Source of the DNA: Vibrio cortegadensis
GTDB lineage: Bacteria; Pseudomonadota; Gammaproteobacteria; Enterobacterales; Vibrionaceae
Assembly: GCF_024347395.1 (NCBI RefSeq)
Contig: NZ_AP025474.1
Span: 30,063 to 94,062 of the forward strand
Direction: 5' to 3'
Length of the DNA: 64,000 bases
Shown: piece by piece, positions 34,886-44,102 of the stretch
How the letters are laid out: every line of letters starts with the position of its first letter
Position numbering within the stretch: the stretch's first letter is position 1
The notes under the pieces: model-generated
Databases searched by the model: none
The model's input: only the letters and a program-made list of their open reading frames with translations
What the model was told of the DNA's origin: nothing
Program-made: the position numbers and the translations under genes

Positions 34886-35845
34886 TTAGCGTGTGAAGTG
34901 ACCACGCTGGCGTAAAAGTTCACGCTTAAGATCTTGGTGCGCGACAAACTTATCACGACCGTGCAACCAACAGTGGTTTTGTACCACAAGCATACTACCG
35001 GTGTTCACTCGTACATTAATACAGTTACTGTCCGTCTCTAGAGACTCACTCATCTGATGCAAGTAGATACCTTGCTGCATGTTTTGCGGTTGAGCAAATT
35101 GGTCAATAAATAACATATGCGGTTTACCGTTTTTATCTTCCTCAAAGAAGACTGGGTGCTCAATCGTATAGCCGATGTTTTTACTTGGTGGCGCGGCCCA
35201 TACGATATTTTGCTTCGCCATTGGATGGTTGTAGAACTTATCCAAATCTTGCCAGTCATCAACGTGAAGAAGAAGCGAGTCACCCATTTGCATGTTCTTC
35301 TCGTCCATCTTCATCATAAGTACGAAGTCGGTACGTTCATTAACATAAGTGCCATCGTTATGCAGCTCCATACGACGGTGCGCTTGACGTAAATAACTGT
35401 CACTGTTGTCTTCATTTTTTACGGTAAAGCGCGCGTAGTATTTACCAAACATGGAGTCAAAATTTGGAATACCAATTAGGTGAGAGATCGCGGTGGAAAG
35501 AATAACAAAGAAATCACGCTGCTCATCGCTGTCTTCAAACAATGCTTTCGCTTCCTCTGATGGCTCAAGTAAAAAAGCGCCTCTTTCACGATCTTCCATC
35601 GTTTCCACCAAGAACTGACCCAATTGGTAATCACACGCTTTATCTAACGCATCTGCCACGGCGAAGCGAAGAAACGGCTTGTACTCTAAAGATTGAAGGT
35701 TAAAGTTTTGAATTAGATCTGAAAACCTATCCAACGTTTCCTTTGTCAGCGTAACCACTTGTAAACGAGGGCTCTCTGGATGCAAAGAGATAGTAAATCC
35801 GCAACGTTCTTCTACGTTCTGGTTAAAGACCTTAGCAATATTCAT
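34886..35845 (-). CDS. glaH: Glutarate 2-hydroxylase (CsiD/GlaH)
   Basis: 319 residues, close to E. coli CsiD (325). The Fe(II) site is visible: HxD in RRMELHNDGTYVNERTDF (about residue 162) and the distal His in VVQNHCWLHGRDKFVAHQDL with the 2-oxoglutarate-binding Arg in LKRELLRQRGHFTR. The enzyme hydroxylates glutarate to L-2-hydroxyglutarate using oxygen and 2-oxoglutarate. The next gene, lhgO, recycles the product to 2-oxoglutarate. A divergent LysR regulator lies upstream (gap 171 bp), whereas E. coli has the GntR-type CsiR downstream, so control differs. Confidence 0.95.
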   Translation of the reverse strand: MNIAKVFNQNVEERCGFTISLHPESPRLQVVTLTKETLDRFSDLIQNFNLQSLEYKPFLRFAVADALDKACDYQLGQFLVETMEDRERGAFLLEPSEEAKALFEDSDEQRDFFVILSTAISHLIGIPNFDSMFGKYYARFTVKNEDNSDSYLRQAHRRMELHNDGTYVNERTDFVLMMKMDEKNMQMGDSLLLHVDDWQDLDKFYNHPMAKQNIVWAAPPSKNIGYTIEHPVFFEEDKNGKPHMLFIDQFAQPQNMQQGIYLHQMSESLETDSNCINVRVNTGSMLVVQNHCWLHGRDKFVAHQDLKRELLRQRGHFTR

Positions 35846-35967
35846 TGTGTTACTTCCTTATTTGGCTGAGCAGCAAACTGCTATCTACATCATGTTGTTT
35901 AGATCAAGCGAATCTAACCGCCGCTTTGGTTAACAAAACTATAACGATTGCGAGTTTGTATTAACAA

Positions 35968-35993
35968 TATATGGAGTGTATAGTTTCCATATA
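35968..35993. promoter_or_regulatory. Inverted repeat in the csiD-lysR control region
   Basis: TATATGGA and TCCATATA face each other across 10 bp, directly before the LysR start. The length and position fit a LysR-type binding site controlling both divergent genes. Confidence 0.5.
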
Positions 35994-36016
35994 CAAAATA
36001 GATGGTAAGAATTCAG

Positions 36017-36892
36017 ATGGATTTGAAGCGACTGCACTATTTCAACCAATTAGCCAAAACGGGAAACTTTACTAAAACCGCAGATCAGCTTGGTATTGCC
36101 CAATCAGCATTGAGTACCAGTATCAAAAAGTTAGAACAAAAACTGGGCTTAAAACTGATCAACCGTACCGAACGGCAAATGAGCTTAACGGCGGAAGGGC
36201 AAGTATTACTGCGCCATACAAAAATAATTTTGGAAGATGTAGAACAAGCAGAAAAAGAGCTGCAAGAGCTAAAAGGGCTCACCAGCGGGGTGATTAATTT
36301 TGGCGCACCCGCCATGCTGGCTTCGTATTTTTTACCTGATGCACTAGAACAATTCAAAAAATCTTACCCGGGTATTCAGATCAATATTCAAGAAGCGGGT
36401 ACTGCGACTTTAGCGCAGATGCTGGTGAATGGGGAACTCGATCTCGCCTTGATCCGTGGTGACCGAGAACATGAGCAGATCCGCCAAACATTACTCGCCT
36501 GCGATCAAATCGCCGCCTGTGTACCTGTAGAACATCCATTCGCGGATCGAAAAAGCATTAGCTTAGACGAATTCTGTCAACAACCATTAGTGCTATTCAA
36601 GAATGGCTACTTCTTACGAGAAACAGTTAATGCTTACTGCCAACAGCATAAATTAAAACCCAATATTCACTTTGAAACCAACCTACCAGAGCTGCTGAAA
36701 TCAATGGTTAGACGCGAAATAGGCATTGGCACTTGCCTACCAATATTGGTTGCCGATGATCCACAACTTAAAGCGATTCCGTTTGAACCACCCATTCCCT
36801 TGCAGCTCGGAATTGGTTGGAAGTCGAGCCACTACCTTTCAACCGCAGCAAAAGCTTTTGTCAGCTTTCTACAAGGCACTTACCATCCCTAG
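36017..36892 (+). CDS. LysR-family regulator, divergent from csiD
   Basis: 291 residues from the ATG at 36017, where the usual LysR start (MDLKRLHYFNQLAKTGNFTK) begins; an in-frame ATG at 36002 is weaker. The HTH continues LGIAQSALSTSIKKLEQKLG and INRTERQMSLTAEG. The effector domain has GVINFGAPAMLASYFLPDAL and SMVRREIGIGTCLPIL. It resembles CynR/CbbR-like regulators. Because it diverges from csiD and carries an inverted repeat in the shared control region, it probably senses glutarate or L-2-hydroxyglutarate. Confidence 0.88.
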   Translation: MDLKRLHYFNQLAKTGNFTKTADQLGIAQSALSTSIKKLEQKLGLKLINRTERQMSLTAEGQVLLRHTKIILEDVEQAEKELQELKGLTSGVINFGAPAMLASYFLPDALEQFKKSYPGIQINIQEAGTATLAQMLVNGELDLALIRGDREHEQIRQTLLACDQIAACVPVEHPFADRKSISLDEFCQQPLVLFKNGYFLRETVNAYCQQHKLKPNIHFETNLPELLKSMVRREIGIGTCLPILVADDPQLKAIPFEPPIPLQLGIGWKSSHYLSTAAKAFVSFLQGTYHP

Positions 36893-36924
36893 TGGCGTCA
36901 AATTGATAAGTGAAAGCAGCGATA

Positions 36925-37143
36925 TGGCTACCCCCCCCTCTCAGAAACTTCAATGTATCGAGTTAAACAGTTGCTTGGAGATTGCTTAAGTTTAAGAAAT
37001 TACAATGCATGTGGGAAAACTTACGCCATGCCCAAAGCACTGAACAAGCTTACTGGACTGGGTACGCCTAAAACTTGGCGTGCTGATAGAAAACATACAA
37101 GTTGGGGCGATTCTTTCTCTAAACTGCATTACGCAACAAAGCC
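36925..37143 (+). mobile_element. IS5-family remnant (right end)
   Basis: Codes for the last part of the same transposase type as at 1-762 (MYRVKQLLGDCLSLRNYNAC, then KALNKLTGLGTPKTWRAD). It ends in the same TTACGCAACAAAGCC. The rest of the element is missing. There are small deletions relative to the first copy (NAQVGETYA versus NACGKTYA), so it is an old, separate insertion rather than the partner of a composite transposon. Confidence 0.85.
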
Positions 37144-37278
37144 AAGCCACTAAATTAAATAACTTACTGCTGTCTCATAAAACACATCAAAGAGGCGATT
37201 TAATAAATATCATAATTGTATCGATATAAATAAAAGATGATGATTTAAGCAGTTATTTATAATTTATTTGGATGCAAG

Positions 37279-39639
37279 ATGAGAGAACAAGCTGAAAGAA
37301 TTGTTAGTCAATTAACATTAGATGAAAAAATATCACTTCTTACCGGTAAGGATTTTTGGAGAACAAAAAGTATAGATAGAGTTGGTCTTAATAGCATTAT
37401 GTTGTCAGATGGCCCTCATGGACTACGTAAGCAAGGTGAAGAGTCCGATCATCTTGGATTAAATGAATCGATCGTTTCTGTTTGTTTCCCTACTGCTTCT
37501 GCTGTGGCCTGTACCTTCAACGAAGAATTAGTTGAGCGTATGGGACGTAGCCTAGGCAGTAATTCTGCCGATGAAGAGGTAAAAGTTCTTCTTGGCCCTG
37601 GTAATAATATAAAACGTTCACCTTTATGTGGCCGTAACTTCGAATACTTCTCAGAAGACCCACTTCTTGCCGGTAAAATTACGAGCGCCATGATCAAAGG
37701 TATTCAGTCTCAAGGTGTGGCGTGTAGCGTTAAACACTTTGCTGTAAACAACCAAGAAGAGCTGCGTATGGTTGTAAATGCTGTAGTTGATGAGCGAACT
37801 CTTCGTGAAATCTACCTTACTGCATTTGAAATTCCAGTAAAAGAATCGAACCCGTGGACGATCATGAGTGCGTACAACCGAATCAACGGTATCTACGCTT
37901 CTGAAAACAATCGCTTACTTAATGAGATCCTTCGTGATGAATGGGGGTTTGATGGGCTGGTTGTTAGTGACTGGGGCGCGGTGGATCACCTTTACAAAGC
38001 TATTGCTAACGGTATGGATCTTGAGATGCCAACAAGTCGTGAAGTGGGTGTTGATAACGTCAAAAAAGCACTAGCAGACAACCTGATTACCGAAGAACAA
38101 ATCAATGTTGCTGCAACAAATTTAGTCTACCTAACTTCTCGAGGCAATGAGATAACACCAGATACATTTGATATCGATCAAGCTCATCATCTTGCAAGAG
38201 AAGTTGCAGAAGAGGCTATCGTACTTCTTAAAAACGACAACAGCCTTCTTCCAATTACAGCGGATAAATATCAATCAATTGGTCTTATTGGTGGCTTTGC
38301 GGTGACTCCTCGTTACCAAGGAAGCGGTAGCTCTCGAGTCAATTCTTATAAGGTGACAACTCTACTTGAATCTTTCGTGGAAACCTTTGGCGCGAAACAG
38401 GTTACTTTTGCACAAGGCTATGATGTTTCGACTGATGTACCTAGCCAGACATTAATGAACCAAGCCATTGAGGTTGCTAAATCATCTGATGTGGTCGTCC
38501 TTTCTGTTGGCTTAACTGATGATTATGAGTCAGAAGGTCTCGATAGAGATCACTTAAACCTACCTACAAATCACATTGCTCTTATCGAAGAAGTCATGAA
38601 GCATAATAAAAACGTCGTGATGGTTTTAAGTAATGGTTCCGCAATAAAAATTCCTTTCAAAGATGAATGCCCAGCAATTGTAGAAGGGTGGCTAAGTGGG
38701 GAATCTGGCGCAGAAGCGATGGTGAATATCCTGAGCGGAAAAGCAAACCCTAGTGGCCGACTCGCTGAAACATTTATCTTGAACGAATCTCAAGATCCTG
38801 CAGCTGGAAACTTTCCAGGTACAAATCATGAAGTCGTTTATGAAGAAGGCATTTTTATCGGCTATCGAGCTCATCAAAAAGAACGAAATACCGTTCAATT
38901 TCCATTTGGTTTTGGGCTAAGTTATACGAATTTTGACTACAGTGACCTAACCGTTGATGTGATAGGTAAAGAGGAAGCGCGTGTTTCGGTTGTTATTCAT
39001 AACACAGGTTTGGTTGACGGAAAGGAAGTGATTCAGCTTTATGTTAATGAGAATAACCCACTACTTACCCGCCCAGTTCGTGAGCTTAAACGATTTGATA
39101 AGGTTTTCTTGAAAGCTGGTGAGTCAAAAACAGTCACGTTCTCTTTAGACCGCAGATGCTTCGCTTTCTTCAATACTGAAATTCAAGATTGGTCAGTAAA
39201 TACCGGTGAATTCACGATTGAAATCGGAAAATCTTGTGAAGATATTCAATGTAGCTCAACGGTTCACATTGAATCATTTGAATCGAATGTGCGTGCCACC
39301 GATCAAAGAACCTATGTTGGTCGTGAAGTCTTTTCTAAAGGCCAAAAAGTGAATAGAAATACAACCGTTTCTGATTTAGAGACTCACCCTACTGGCCGTC
39401 TTCTTTACAACAAAATAATGAATGCGGTTAATCCAGAAGAAGCCGGAGACGTGCTTTGTGAAAAAGCATTGATCAGTATGATTCGAGATCTTCCGCTTCG
39501 TAACCTGTCTCTGTTTGCCGGAGAAGAGGACGCAATGGATGAGAAGTCCTTAGATTTTATTATTAAAGCGATGAACGCGACATCTCAAGATAAACTGTTA
39601 GGAAAAATTGTTGGCCTCGCCACTCGTTTTTCTAAGTAA
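37279..39639 (+). CDS. Glycoside hydrolase family 3 (beta-glucosidase-like)
   Basis: 786 residues. Domain order: catalytic barrel (about 1-290), beta-sandwich with the acid/base region (about 310-530) and a fibronectin III-like domain (about 560-650). Motifs: LGPGNNIKRSPLCGRNFEYF (substrate loop), SVKHFAVNNQEELRM, GLVVSDWGAVDHLYKAIANG with the nucleophile Asp near residue 231, and LTDDYESEGLDRDHLNLP as the candidate acid/base. No signal peptide, so it acts on imported oligosaccharides in the cytoplasm. It is followed by a periplasmic sulfatase and a membrane protein on the same strand, suggesting use of a sulfated sugar. The exact linkage is unknown. Confidence 0.92.
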   Translation: MREQAERIVSQLTLDEKISLLTGKDFWRTKSIDRVGLNSIMLSDGPHGLRKQGEESDHLGLNESIVSVCFPTASAVACTFNEELVERMGRSLGSNSADEEVKVLLGPGNNIKRSPLCGRNFEYFSEDPLLAGKITSAMIKGIQSQGVACSVKHFAVNNQEELRMVVNAVVDERTLREIYLTAFEIPVKESNPWTIMSAYNRINGIYASENNRLLNEILRDEWGFDGLVVSDWGAVDHLYKAIANGMDLEMPTSREVGVDNVKKALADNLITEEQINVAATNLVYLTSRGNEITPDTFDIDQAHHLAREVAEEAIVLLKNDNSLLPITADKYQSIGLIGGFAVTPRYQGSGSSRVNSYKVTTLLESFVETFGAKQVTFAQGYDVSTDVPSQTLMNQAIEVAKSSDVVVLSVGLTDDYESEGLDRDHLNLPTNHIALIEEVMKHNKNVVMVLSNGSAIKIPFKDECPAIVEGWLSGESGAEAMVNILSGKANPSGRLAETFILNESQDPAAGNFPGTNHEVVYEEGIFIGYRAHQKERNTVQFPFGFGLSYTNFDYSDLTVDVIGKEEARVSVVIHNTGLVDGKEVIQLYVNENNPLLTRPVRELKRFDKVFLKAGESKTVTFSLDRRCFAFFNTEIQDWSVNTGEFTIEIGKSCEDIQCSSTVHIESFESNVRATDQRTYVGREVFSKGQKVNRNTTVSDLETHPTGRLLYNKIMNAVNPEEAGDVLCEKALISMIRDLPLRNLSLFAGEEDAMDEKSLDFIIKAMNATSQDKLLGKIVGLATRFSK

Positions 39640-39684
39640 AAATACCTTTTATTTACATCATTAAAGAAGACCAGAAGTTTCCTT

Positions 39685-41115
39685 ATGAACAAATCACTAA
39701 TCGCTTTAGCTACTAGCTTTGCTCTGTCGCCGATGTCATCAATGGCACAAAATAACGCCCCAGTGACGGCAATAGAAGCGCAAAATGCCCAACCCAATAT
39801 CGTCTATATTTTAGCGGATGATTATCGCCATGACTTTCTTAGTGGGAAAGGACATGAGTTTATTAACACGCCAAATATTGACCGCCTCATGACTGAGGGG
39901 GTTTCCTTTGACAATGCTTTTGTTACTTCTTCTCTAAGTAGCCCTTCTAGAGCCAGCATGATAACCGGCCTTAACCCTCAGCAGCATGGGGTTCAAAATA
40001 ACTTTACCAAGTGGGATAACAACAACGTTACCTACTTTGAATACCTTAAAAAAGCGGGCTACCAAACCGCTTTTATCGGTAAGTGGCACATGCCAGGTGG
40101 TCTTCCAGCACTCCGTGGTTTAGATGAATATATCTCTTTTGAATGGATGCACGGTCAAGGCGCTTATTACGGAACCCCTTATGTGGCGAACGGTAAAGAG
40201 CTTGATTTTGGTGTGTCACCGATGGCCGATGTTGAGATGAGCGGCTATATCACCGATGAACTGACGCTGATGAACAATAAATTCATGGAAAACAGCGTAG
40301 AAGCAGGAAAACCTTTCTCTATCTATCTTTCTCATAAAGCCGTTCATTTACCAATGACGCCAGATGAGGAAGCGAAAGGCCGACATAAAGACCAAAAAAT
40401 AACCTTGCCTAAAGGTTCTACGTCATGGGCATCAATGACGGATTCAATGTTTAAACATACGATGTTCACCACGATTGAAGACAAAATAAAAGATTACGCT
40501 GAAACCGCAGAGGCACTAGATCAGCAGGTTGGTGTCGTCTTGGATAAAATCGACGAATTAGGTATTGCAGATAATACGATGGTTATCTTTGCTGGCGATA
40601 ATGGTTACATGTGGGGTGAGCACCGCCTTATTGATAAGCGTTGGGCCTATGAAGAATCAATGCGCATTCCATTTATTGTTCGATACCCGAATGGAATTAA
40701 GAACCCAGGAACACGAGCGAAAGGAATGATGGTTAACATCGATCTCGCCCCAACCCTTCTAGATATAGCTGGGGTTGATGTACCTGACTATATGCAAGGT
40801 GAGAGCTTGAAACCTATCCTTGATGGAGAAGTCGACAGCATTCGTGATGAATGGGTTTATAAATACTACAAAGATTTCCCATACCCAGCGCCAGAGCAAA
40901 CGGCCATACGAACAGAGAGCTACAAGTTGATCACTTTTGCGACAAGCAAAAAAGATGAGCTGTATGATCTTATTAATGATCCAGAGGAAAGAAATAACCT
41001 TTTAAACAAATCTGACTATGTAGAAATTCAAAAGGATTTATACGCCAGACTAGAAGCCAAAGTGTTAGAAATTGAAGCCCCTCTTAAAATAGAATCAGTA
41101 AGCGCAGGTAAATAA
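39685..41115 (+). CDS. Sulfatase, serine-type, exported
   Basis: 476 residues with a signal peptide (KSLIALATSFALSPMSSMAQ). Sulfatase family features: IVYILADDYRHDFLSGKGHE with the metal-binding Asp pair (D45, D46), and SLSSPSRASMITGLNPQQHG. The latter holds the formylglycine site at S85 in SxPSR, so it is a Ser-type sulfatase that depends on an anaerobic-type sulfatase maturase (anSME), not found in this window. Also FIGKWHMPGGLPALRG and MVIFAGDNGYMWGEH. It removes sulfate from sugars or polysaccharide fragments in the periplasm. It lies 45 bp after the GH3 gene and 1 bp before a membrane-protein gene. Confidence 0.92.
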   Translation: MNKSLIALATSFALSPMSSMAQNNAPVTAIEAQNAQPNIVYILADDYRHDFLSGKGHEFINTPNIDRLMTEGVSFDNAFVTSSLSSPSRASMITGLNPQQHGVQNNFTKWDNNNVTYFEYLKKAGYQTAFIGKWHMPGGLPALRGLDEYISFEWMHGQGAYYGTPYVANGKELDFGVSPMADVEMSGYITDELTLMNNKFMENSVEAGKPFSIYLSHKAVHLPMTPDEEAKGRHKDQKITLPKGSTSWASMTDSMFKHTMFTTIEDKIKDYAETAEALDQQVGVVLDKIDELGIADNTMVIFAGDNGYMWGEHRLIDKRWAYEESMRIPFIVRYPNGIKNPGTRAKGMMVNIDLAPTLLDIAGVDVPDYMQGESLKPILDGEVDSIRDEWVYKYYKDFPYPAPEQTAIRTESYKLITFATSKKDELYDLINDPEERNNLLNKSDYVEIQKDLYARLEAKVLEIEAPLKIESVSAGK

Positions 41116-41116
41116 G

Positions 41117-41671
41117 ATGACTTTTTCATTACCCAATAAAGAGTGGTATGCATCACTTGCTTCTTTAGCCACTTTAATTCTAGTTACTTTAGCGTTCGAT
41201 TATGGCTGGAAAGCTGGAATGTCTCTTGAGACAGGTAATATATTTGGTGTGCTGGTATTTTGTACTATCATGGCATCAGGTCCTATATCATATATAGGCG
41301 CAAGAATCGCAGGCGCTGTTGGAAAACAAGCGATTAAAATCGCCTTACTTGTTCCATTTATATGGCACCTAAAAGAAATTTATAATGCGATTGAGTTTTT
41401 TGGTGTTGCAGAAGGAATATATGCAGGCCTTCAAGGGTGGTATATCTTCTACTATTGCCTAATTTTTGCATTATTTGGAATAATTGAACTAGTTGCTAGA
41501 GTAATCGAAAAGTTCATTCAGAAAAAAAATGTGAAGGTTCTACCTGCTTTTCTCTATTTTCTTCCTTTCATTATTGTCTTTGGAATTGAGAGTTATTTTT
41601 GGACGACCATTGGTTACGACCCGTTCATTCTTATGGGTTATCTAGATGTCTATTTAATGCTCTTTAGTTAA
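41117..41671 (+). CDS. Multi-pass membrane protein of unknown function
   Basis: 184 residues and about five hydrophobic segments (for example SLASLATLILVTLAFDYGW, IFYYCLIFALFGIIELVARV, FLYFLPFIIVFGIESYFW). No family is recognised. It begins one base after the sulfatase stop and ends just before a strong terminator, so it belongs to the GH3-sulfatase unit. Possible roles are transport of sulfate or a sugar, or an accessory to sulfatase, but there is no sequence evidence for any of these. Confidence 0.7.
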   Translation: MTFSLPNKEWYASLASLATLILVTLAFDYGWKAGMSLETGNIFGVLVFCTIMASGPISYIGARIAGAVGKQAIKIALLVPFIWHLKEIYNAIEFFGVAEGIYAGLQGWYIFYYCLIFALFGIIELVARVIEKFIQKKNVKVLPAFLYFLPFIIVFGIESYFWTTIGYDPFILMGYLDVYLMLFS

Positions 41672-41687
41672 AAACATTCCCTTTTAG

Positions 41688-41713
41688 AATACCGCTCATT
41701 GAGCGGTATTTTT
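41688..41713 (+). terminator. Terminator of the GH3-sulfatase unit
   Basis: AATACCGCTC and GAGCGGTATT form a 10-bp stem with a 3-base loop, followed by TTT, 17 bp after the membrane-protein stop. Confidence 0.88.
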
Positions 41714-41743
41714 GAGAACCTAGCCTACACAACCAAACAAATA

Positions 41744-41777
41744 CCTTAATTTTAACTACCAACCTCAAATATTAAGG
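41744..41777. promoter_or_regulatory. Inverted repeat in the parA promoter region
   Basis: CCTTAAT and ATTAAGG face each other across 20 bp, 36 bp before the parA start. ParA or ParB proteins of this class repress their own operon through such sites. It may also belong to a centromere. Weak on its own. Confidence 0.35.
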
Positions 41778-41812
41778 GATATACTATTTCTCATTCCTAC
41801 ATGGAGACTGAA

Positions 41813-43012
41813 ATGGACACCTTACAAACCACCACTACGTTTCAACAGCTAAAAGAAGGGGCTGACGGCTACATTAAACGCCGTAACCAACGTCTTTTAG
41901 CCAATCACCGCAAAGAGTTACGAAACTTTACCCGAGCTGAAGCATCGGCTTACCTTGGTATTGATGCCAAAACGCTAGATCGTTACGTGACCGCCACAGA
42001 AATAGACCCTCGCCGCCATGAAGACTCTCAGTGGTCGATTGATATCTCTGAAATGTACCGTGTACGTGATTTACTGCCAGAGAATCTACGTAAAGATCCA
42101 AAGTTCTCGCGCAGTGATAAGCAAAAAACGCAAGTCGTGGTGATCCAAAACCAGAAAGGTGGAGTCGGCAAAACCGTTTCAGCTGCGACAATTGCTTCCG
42201 GCCTTGCAACAGAGTTCCACCAAGAGTATCGAGTCGGCCTTATCGATATGGATGGCCAAGCCACGCTCTCTATGTATTACGCACCAGAAGCCGAACAAGA
42301 AGGCAACTTGTCGGTTGGCGATCTCATGATGCGAACTTTCGATCTTGACGAAGGTGAAACTTATCAAGATGCAGTATCAGAAGCCTTTTTAGAAACGACC
42401 ATTCCAAATTTACGTATTTTACCCGCATCGCAATCCGATCGAGCGATTGAAGGTTGGTTCCATGAGCAGGTATTTAGTCACACGCTCGCGTCGCCCTACT
42501 CTATCCTTGATGAGATCATCGATGCAGTGAAAGATGAGTTCGACATCATCTTAATTGATACACCTCCATCACTTGGCTATGCCACTTATAACGCGTACTT
42601 TGCCGCGACAAGCGTGGTGTTCCCGCTTTCAATTACTGAAAATGACATCGATGCCACCTGTTCCTATTTCAGTTATATCCCACAGGTGTGGGCGCTACTT
42701 GCGAATGCACAACATGAAGGCTATGACTTCATGAAAATACTGCTCACTAATCACCGTGACAGTTCAACCACCACTGAATTAATGAACAGCCTTTACGATC
42801 ATTTCTCACCTTATCTTTACTCAAAAGAGTTCAAGCATAGTGAGGCGATCCGCCAAGCTTCTTCCCTACTCTCCACCGTCTTTGATATGTCAAAAAGTGA
42901 GTACCCGAAAAGCAAAGCAACTTTCCAAACCGCGCAACAAAATAGCTATGAAGTGACAAGCCAGATCTTGCGTGACTTATTAAATGTATGGCGCGAGCAG
43001 GAGCAAGCATAA
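41813..43012 (+). CDS. parA: ParA partition ATPase, P1/chromosome II type
   Basis: 399 residues from the ATG at 41813, which has GGAG six bases upstream; an ATG at 41801 precedes that SD. The N-terminal HTH (about 30-80, NFTRAEASAYLGIDAKTLDR) marks the long type Ia ParA that also represses its operon. The deviant Walker A is QNQKGGVGKTVSAATIASGL, switch segments are LIDMDGQATLS and FDIILIDTPPSLGYATYNAY. It moves replicon copies apart with ParB. The start of parB overlaps its stop (TAATG). The family includes plasmid P1 ParA and ParA2 of Vibrio chromosome II. No replication initiator (rctB, repA) follows, which is unusual for such a locus. Confidence 0.93.
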   Translation: MDTLQTTTTFQQLKEGADGYIKRRNQRLLANHRKELRNFTRAEASAYLGIDAKTLDRYVTATEIDPRRHEDSQWSIDISEMYRVRDLLPENLRKDPKFSRSDKQKTQVVVIQNQKGGVGKTVSAATIASGLATEFHQEYRVGLIDMDGQATLSMYYAPEAEQEGNLSVGDLMMRTFDLDEGETYQDAVSEAFLETTIPNLRILPASQSDRAIEGWFHEQVFSHTLASPYSILDEIIDAVKDEFDIILIDTPPSLGYATYNAYFAATSVVFPLSITENDIDATCSYFSYIPQVWALLANAQHEGYDFMKILLTNHRDSSTTTELMNSLYDHFSPYLYSKEFKHSEAIRQASSLLSTVFDMSKSEYPKSKATFQTAQQNSYEVTSQILRDLLNVWREQEQA

Positions 43013-44085
43013 TGGCGAAGAAAAGAGGTGGCGCAAGCCCGTTAGGTAATACAGCAGGATCAGCGGAAGCCCAAAAAGGCGCAGCCAAAGCGAACGTAGA
43101 ATCACTGACTCGTCAACTTAGCGATGAACTAATCAAAGCAGGTGAAAGCAGCGCCGATTACCTTAAAGCGCACTTTGGTATTGAATCTGTTGGTCAGAGT
43201 ATCGAATGGACGTTAGCTTCAGGAGCAACAGCCACATTTAATGAAGTGACATTGTCACACGAGCAAGTGCGCGATAATACCTTTGTTACCTTTGATGTGA
43301 ATGGCCGTGATCAGTCTTTGCTAACCGCGGAATCTTTAGAAGATCTTAATTCATTAGAATTCCAACAGTTCTACCCTGCGGTTGGCCGAGAAATGGATGG
43401 TCAAATCGATGTCCTGGATGGATCTCGTCGCCGCGCTTGGTTTTTACTTCAGGATGGACGCATCAACACCTTCCGAACTCTTGTGACTAAAGATGACATT
43501 TCAACTGCAGACGCAAAAGCCTTAGCGAAGCAGCTGCAAACTGCGAAAGAACATAACCAGCGTGAAATTGGTCTGCAGTGTAAAAAACTCATGGACAGCG
43601 GCGAACTGACTCAAGAAGATGTCGCCAAAATTTTAAACATTAGCCGTCAAGCCGTAGGTCGAGCATTGAAAGCCGCCAGTATCGATAGTAAGTTAGTGGC
43701 CCTATTCCCAGTAGTAAATGAGCTTTCTCATACTGATTACTCTGTATTATCGAAGGTAATGAAAACTTTCAATGAAAACAATAAAGAGCTCACTAGCTTC
43801 ATTCAAAAAGTAGAGACCAAAGTTGTCAATGCTCAGCCTGAGCAGAGCCAAGAAGACATCAAAGAAGCGCTAATTACTAGTATCAAATCAGAGTTAAAGA
43901 TTGCTGAAGCCAAACAAGAATCAGACAAAGCACAAGTCACCCCTCTCGCTCAATTTGATAGCAAAGGGATGTTTGCACGTAAGAAAGTAAAAGGCCGCAA
44001 TTTTTCGTATGAGTTTGGTCGCTTGTCGAAAGAGATTCAAGCTGAGTTAGATGAGGCGATTCAAGCTGTACTCAACAAGTACTAG
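43012..44085 (+). CDS. parB: ParB centromere-binding protein
   Basis: 357 residues from the ATG at 43012, with AGGAG about 9 bases upstream inside parA. The ParB N-domain includes GREMDGQIDVLDGSRRRAWF, the equivalent of the CTP-binding GERR motif region. The HTH is LTQEDVAKILNISRQAVGRA. A long helical C-terminal part ends FSYEFGRLSKEIQAELDEAI. The length and weak GERR box resemble P1-type ParB more than chromosomal ParB. It works with the overlapping parA. Its parS sites were not recognised; candidates are the inverted repeat before parA and the palindrome array at 24.2-24.4 kb. Confidence 0.9.
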   Translation: MAKKRGGASPLGNTAGSAEAQKGAAKANVESLTRQLSDELIKAGESSADYLKAHFGIESVGQSIEWTLASGATATFNEVTLSHEQVRDNTFVTFDVNGRDQSLLTAESLEDLNSLEFQQFYPAVGREMDGQIDVLDGSRRRAWFLLQDGRINTFRTLVTKDDISTADAKALAKQLQTAKEHNQREIGLQCKKLMDSGELTQEDVAKILNISRQAVGRALKAASIDSKLVALFPVVNELSHTDYSVLSKVMKTFNENNKELTSFIQKVETKVVNAQPEQSQEDIKEALITSIKSELKIAEAKQESDKAQVTPLAQFDSKGMFARKKVKGRNFSYEFGRLSKEIQAELDEAIQAVLNKY

Positions 44086-44102
44086 ATATAGCCACACCAA
44101 CC

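Noticed and set aside
1..37143. Composite transposon bounded by two IS5 copies
   Set aside because: The right copy is only a 200-bp tail with its own small deletions, and the left copy is frameshifted; about 36 kb between them contains unrelated units.
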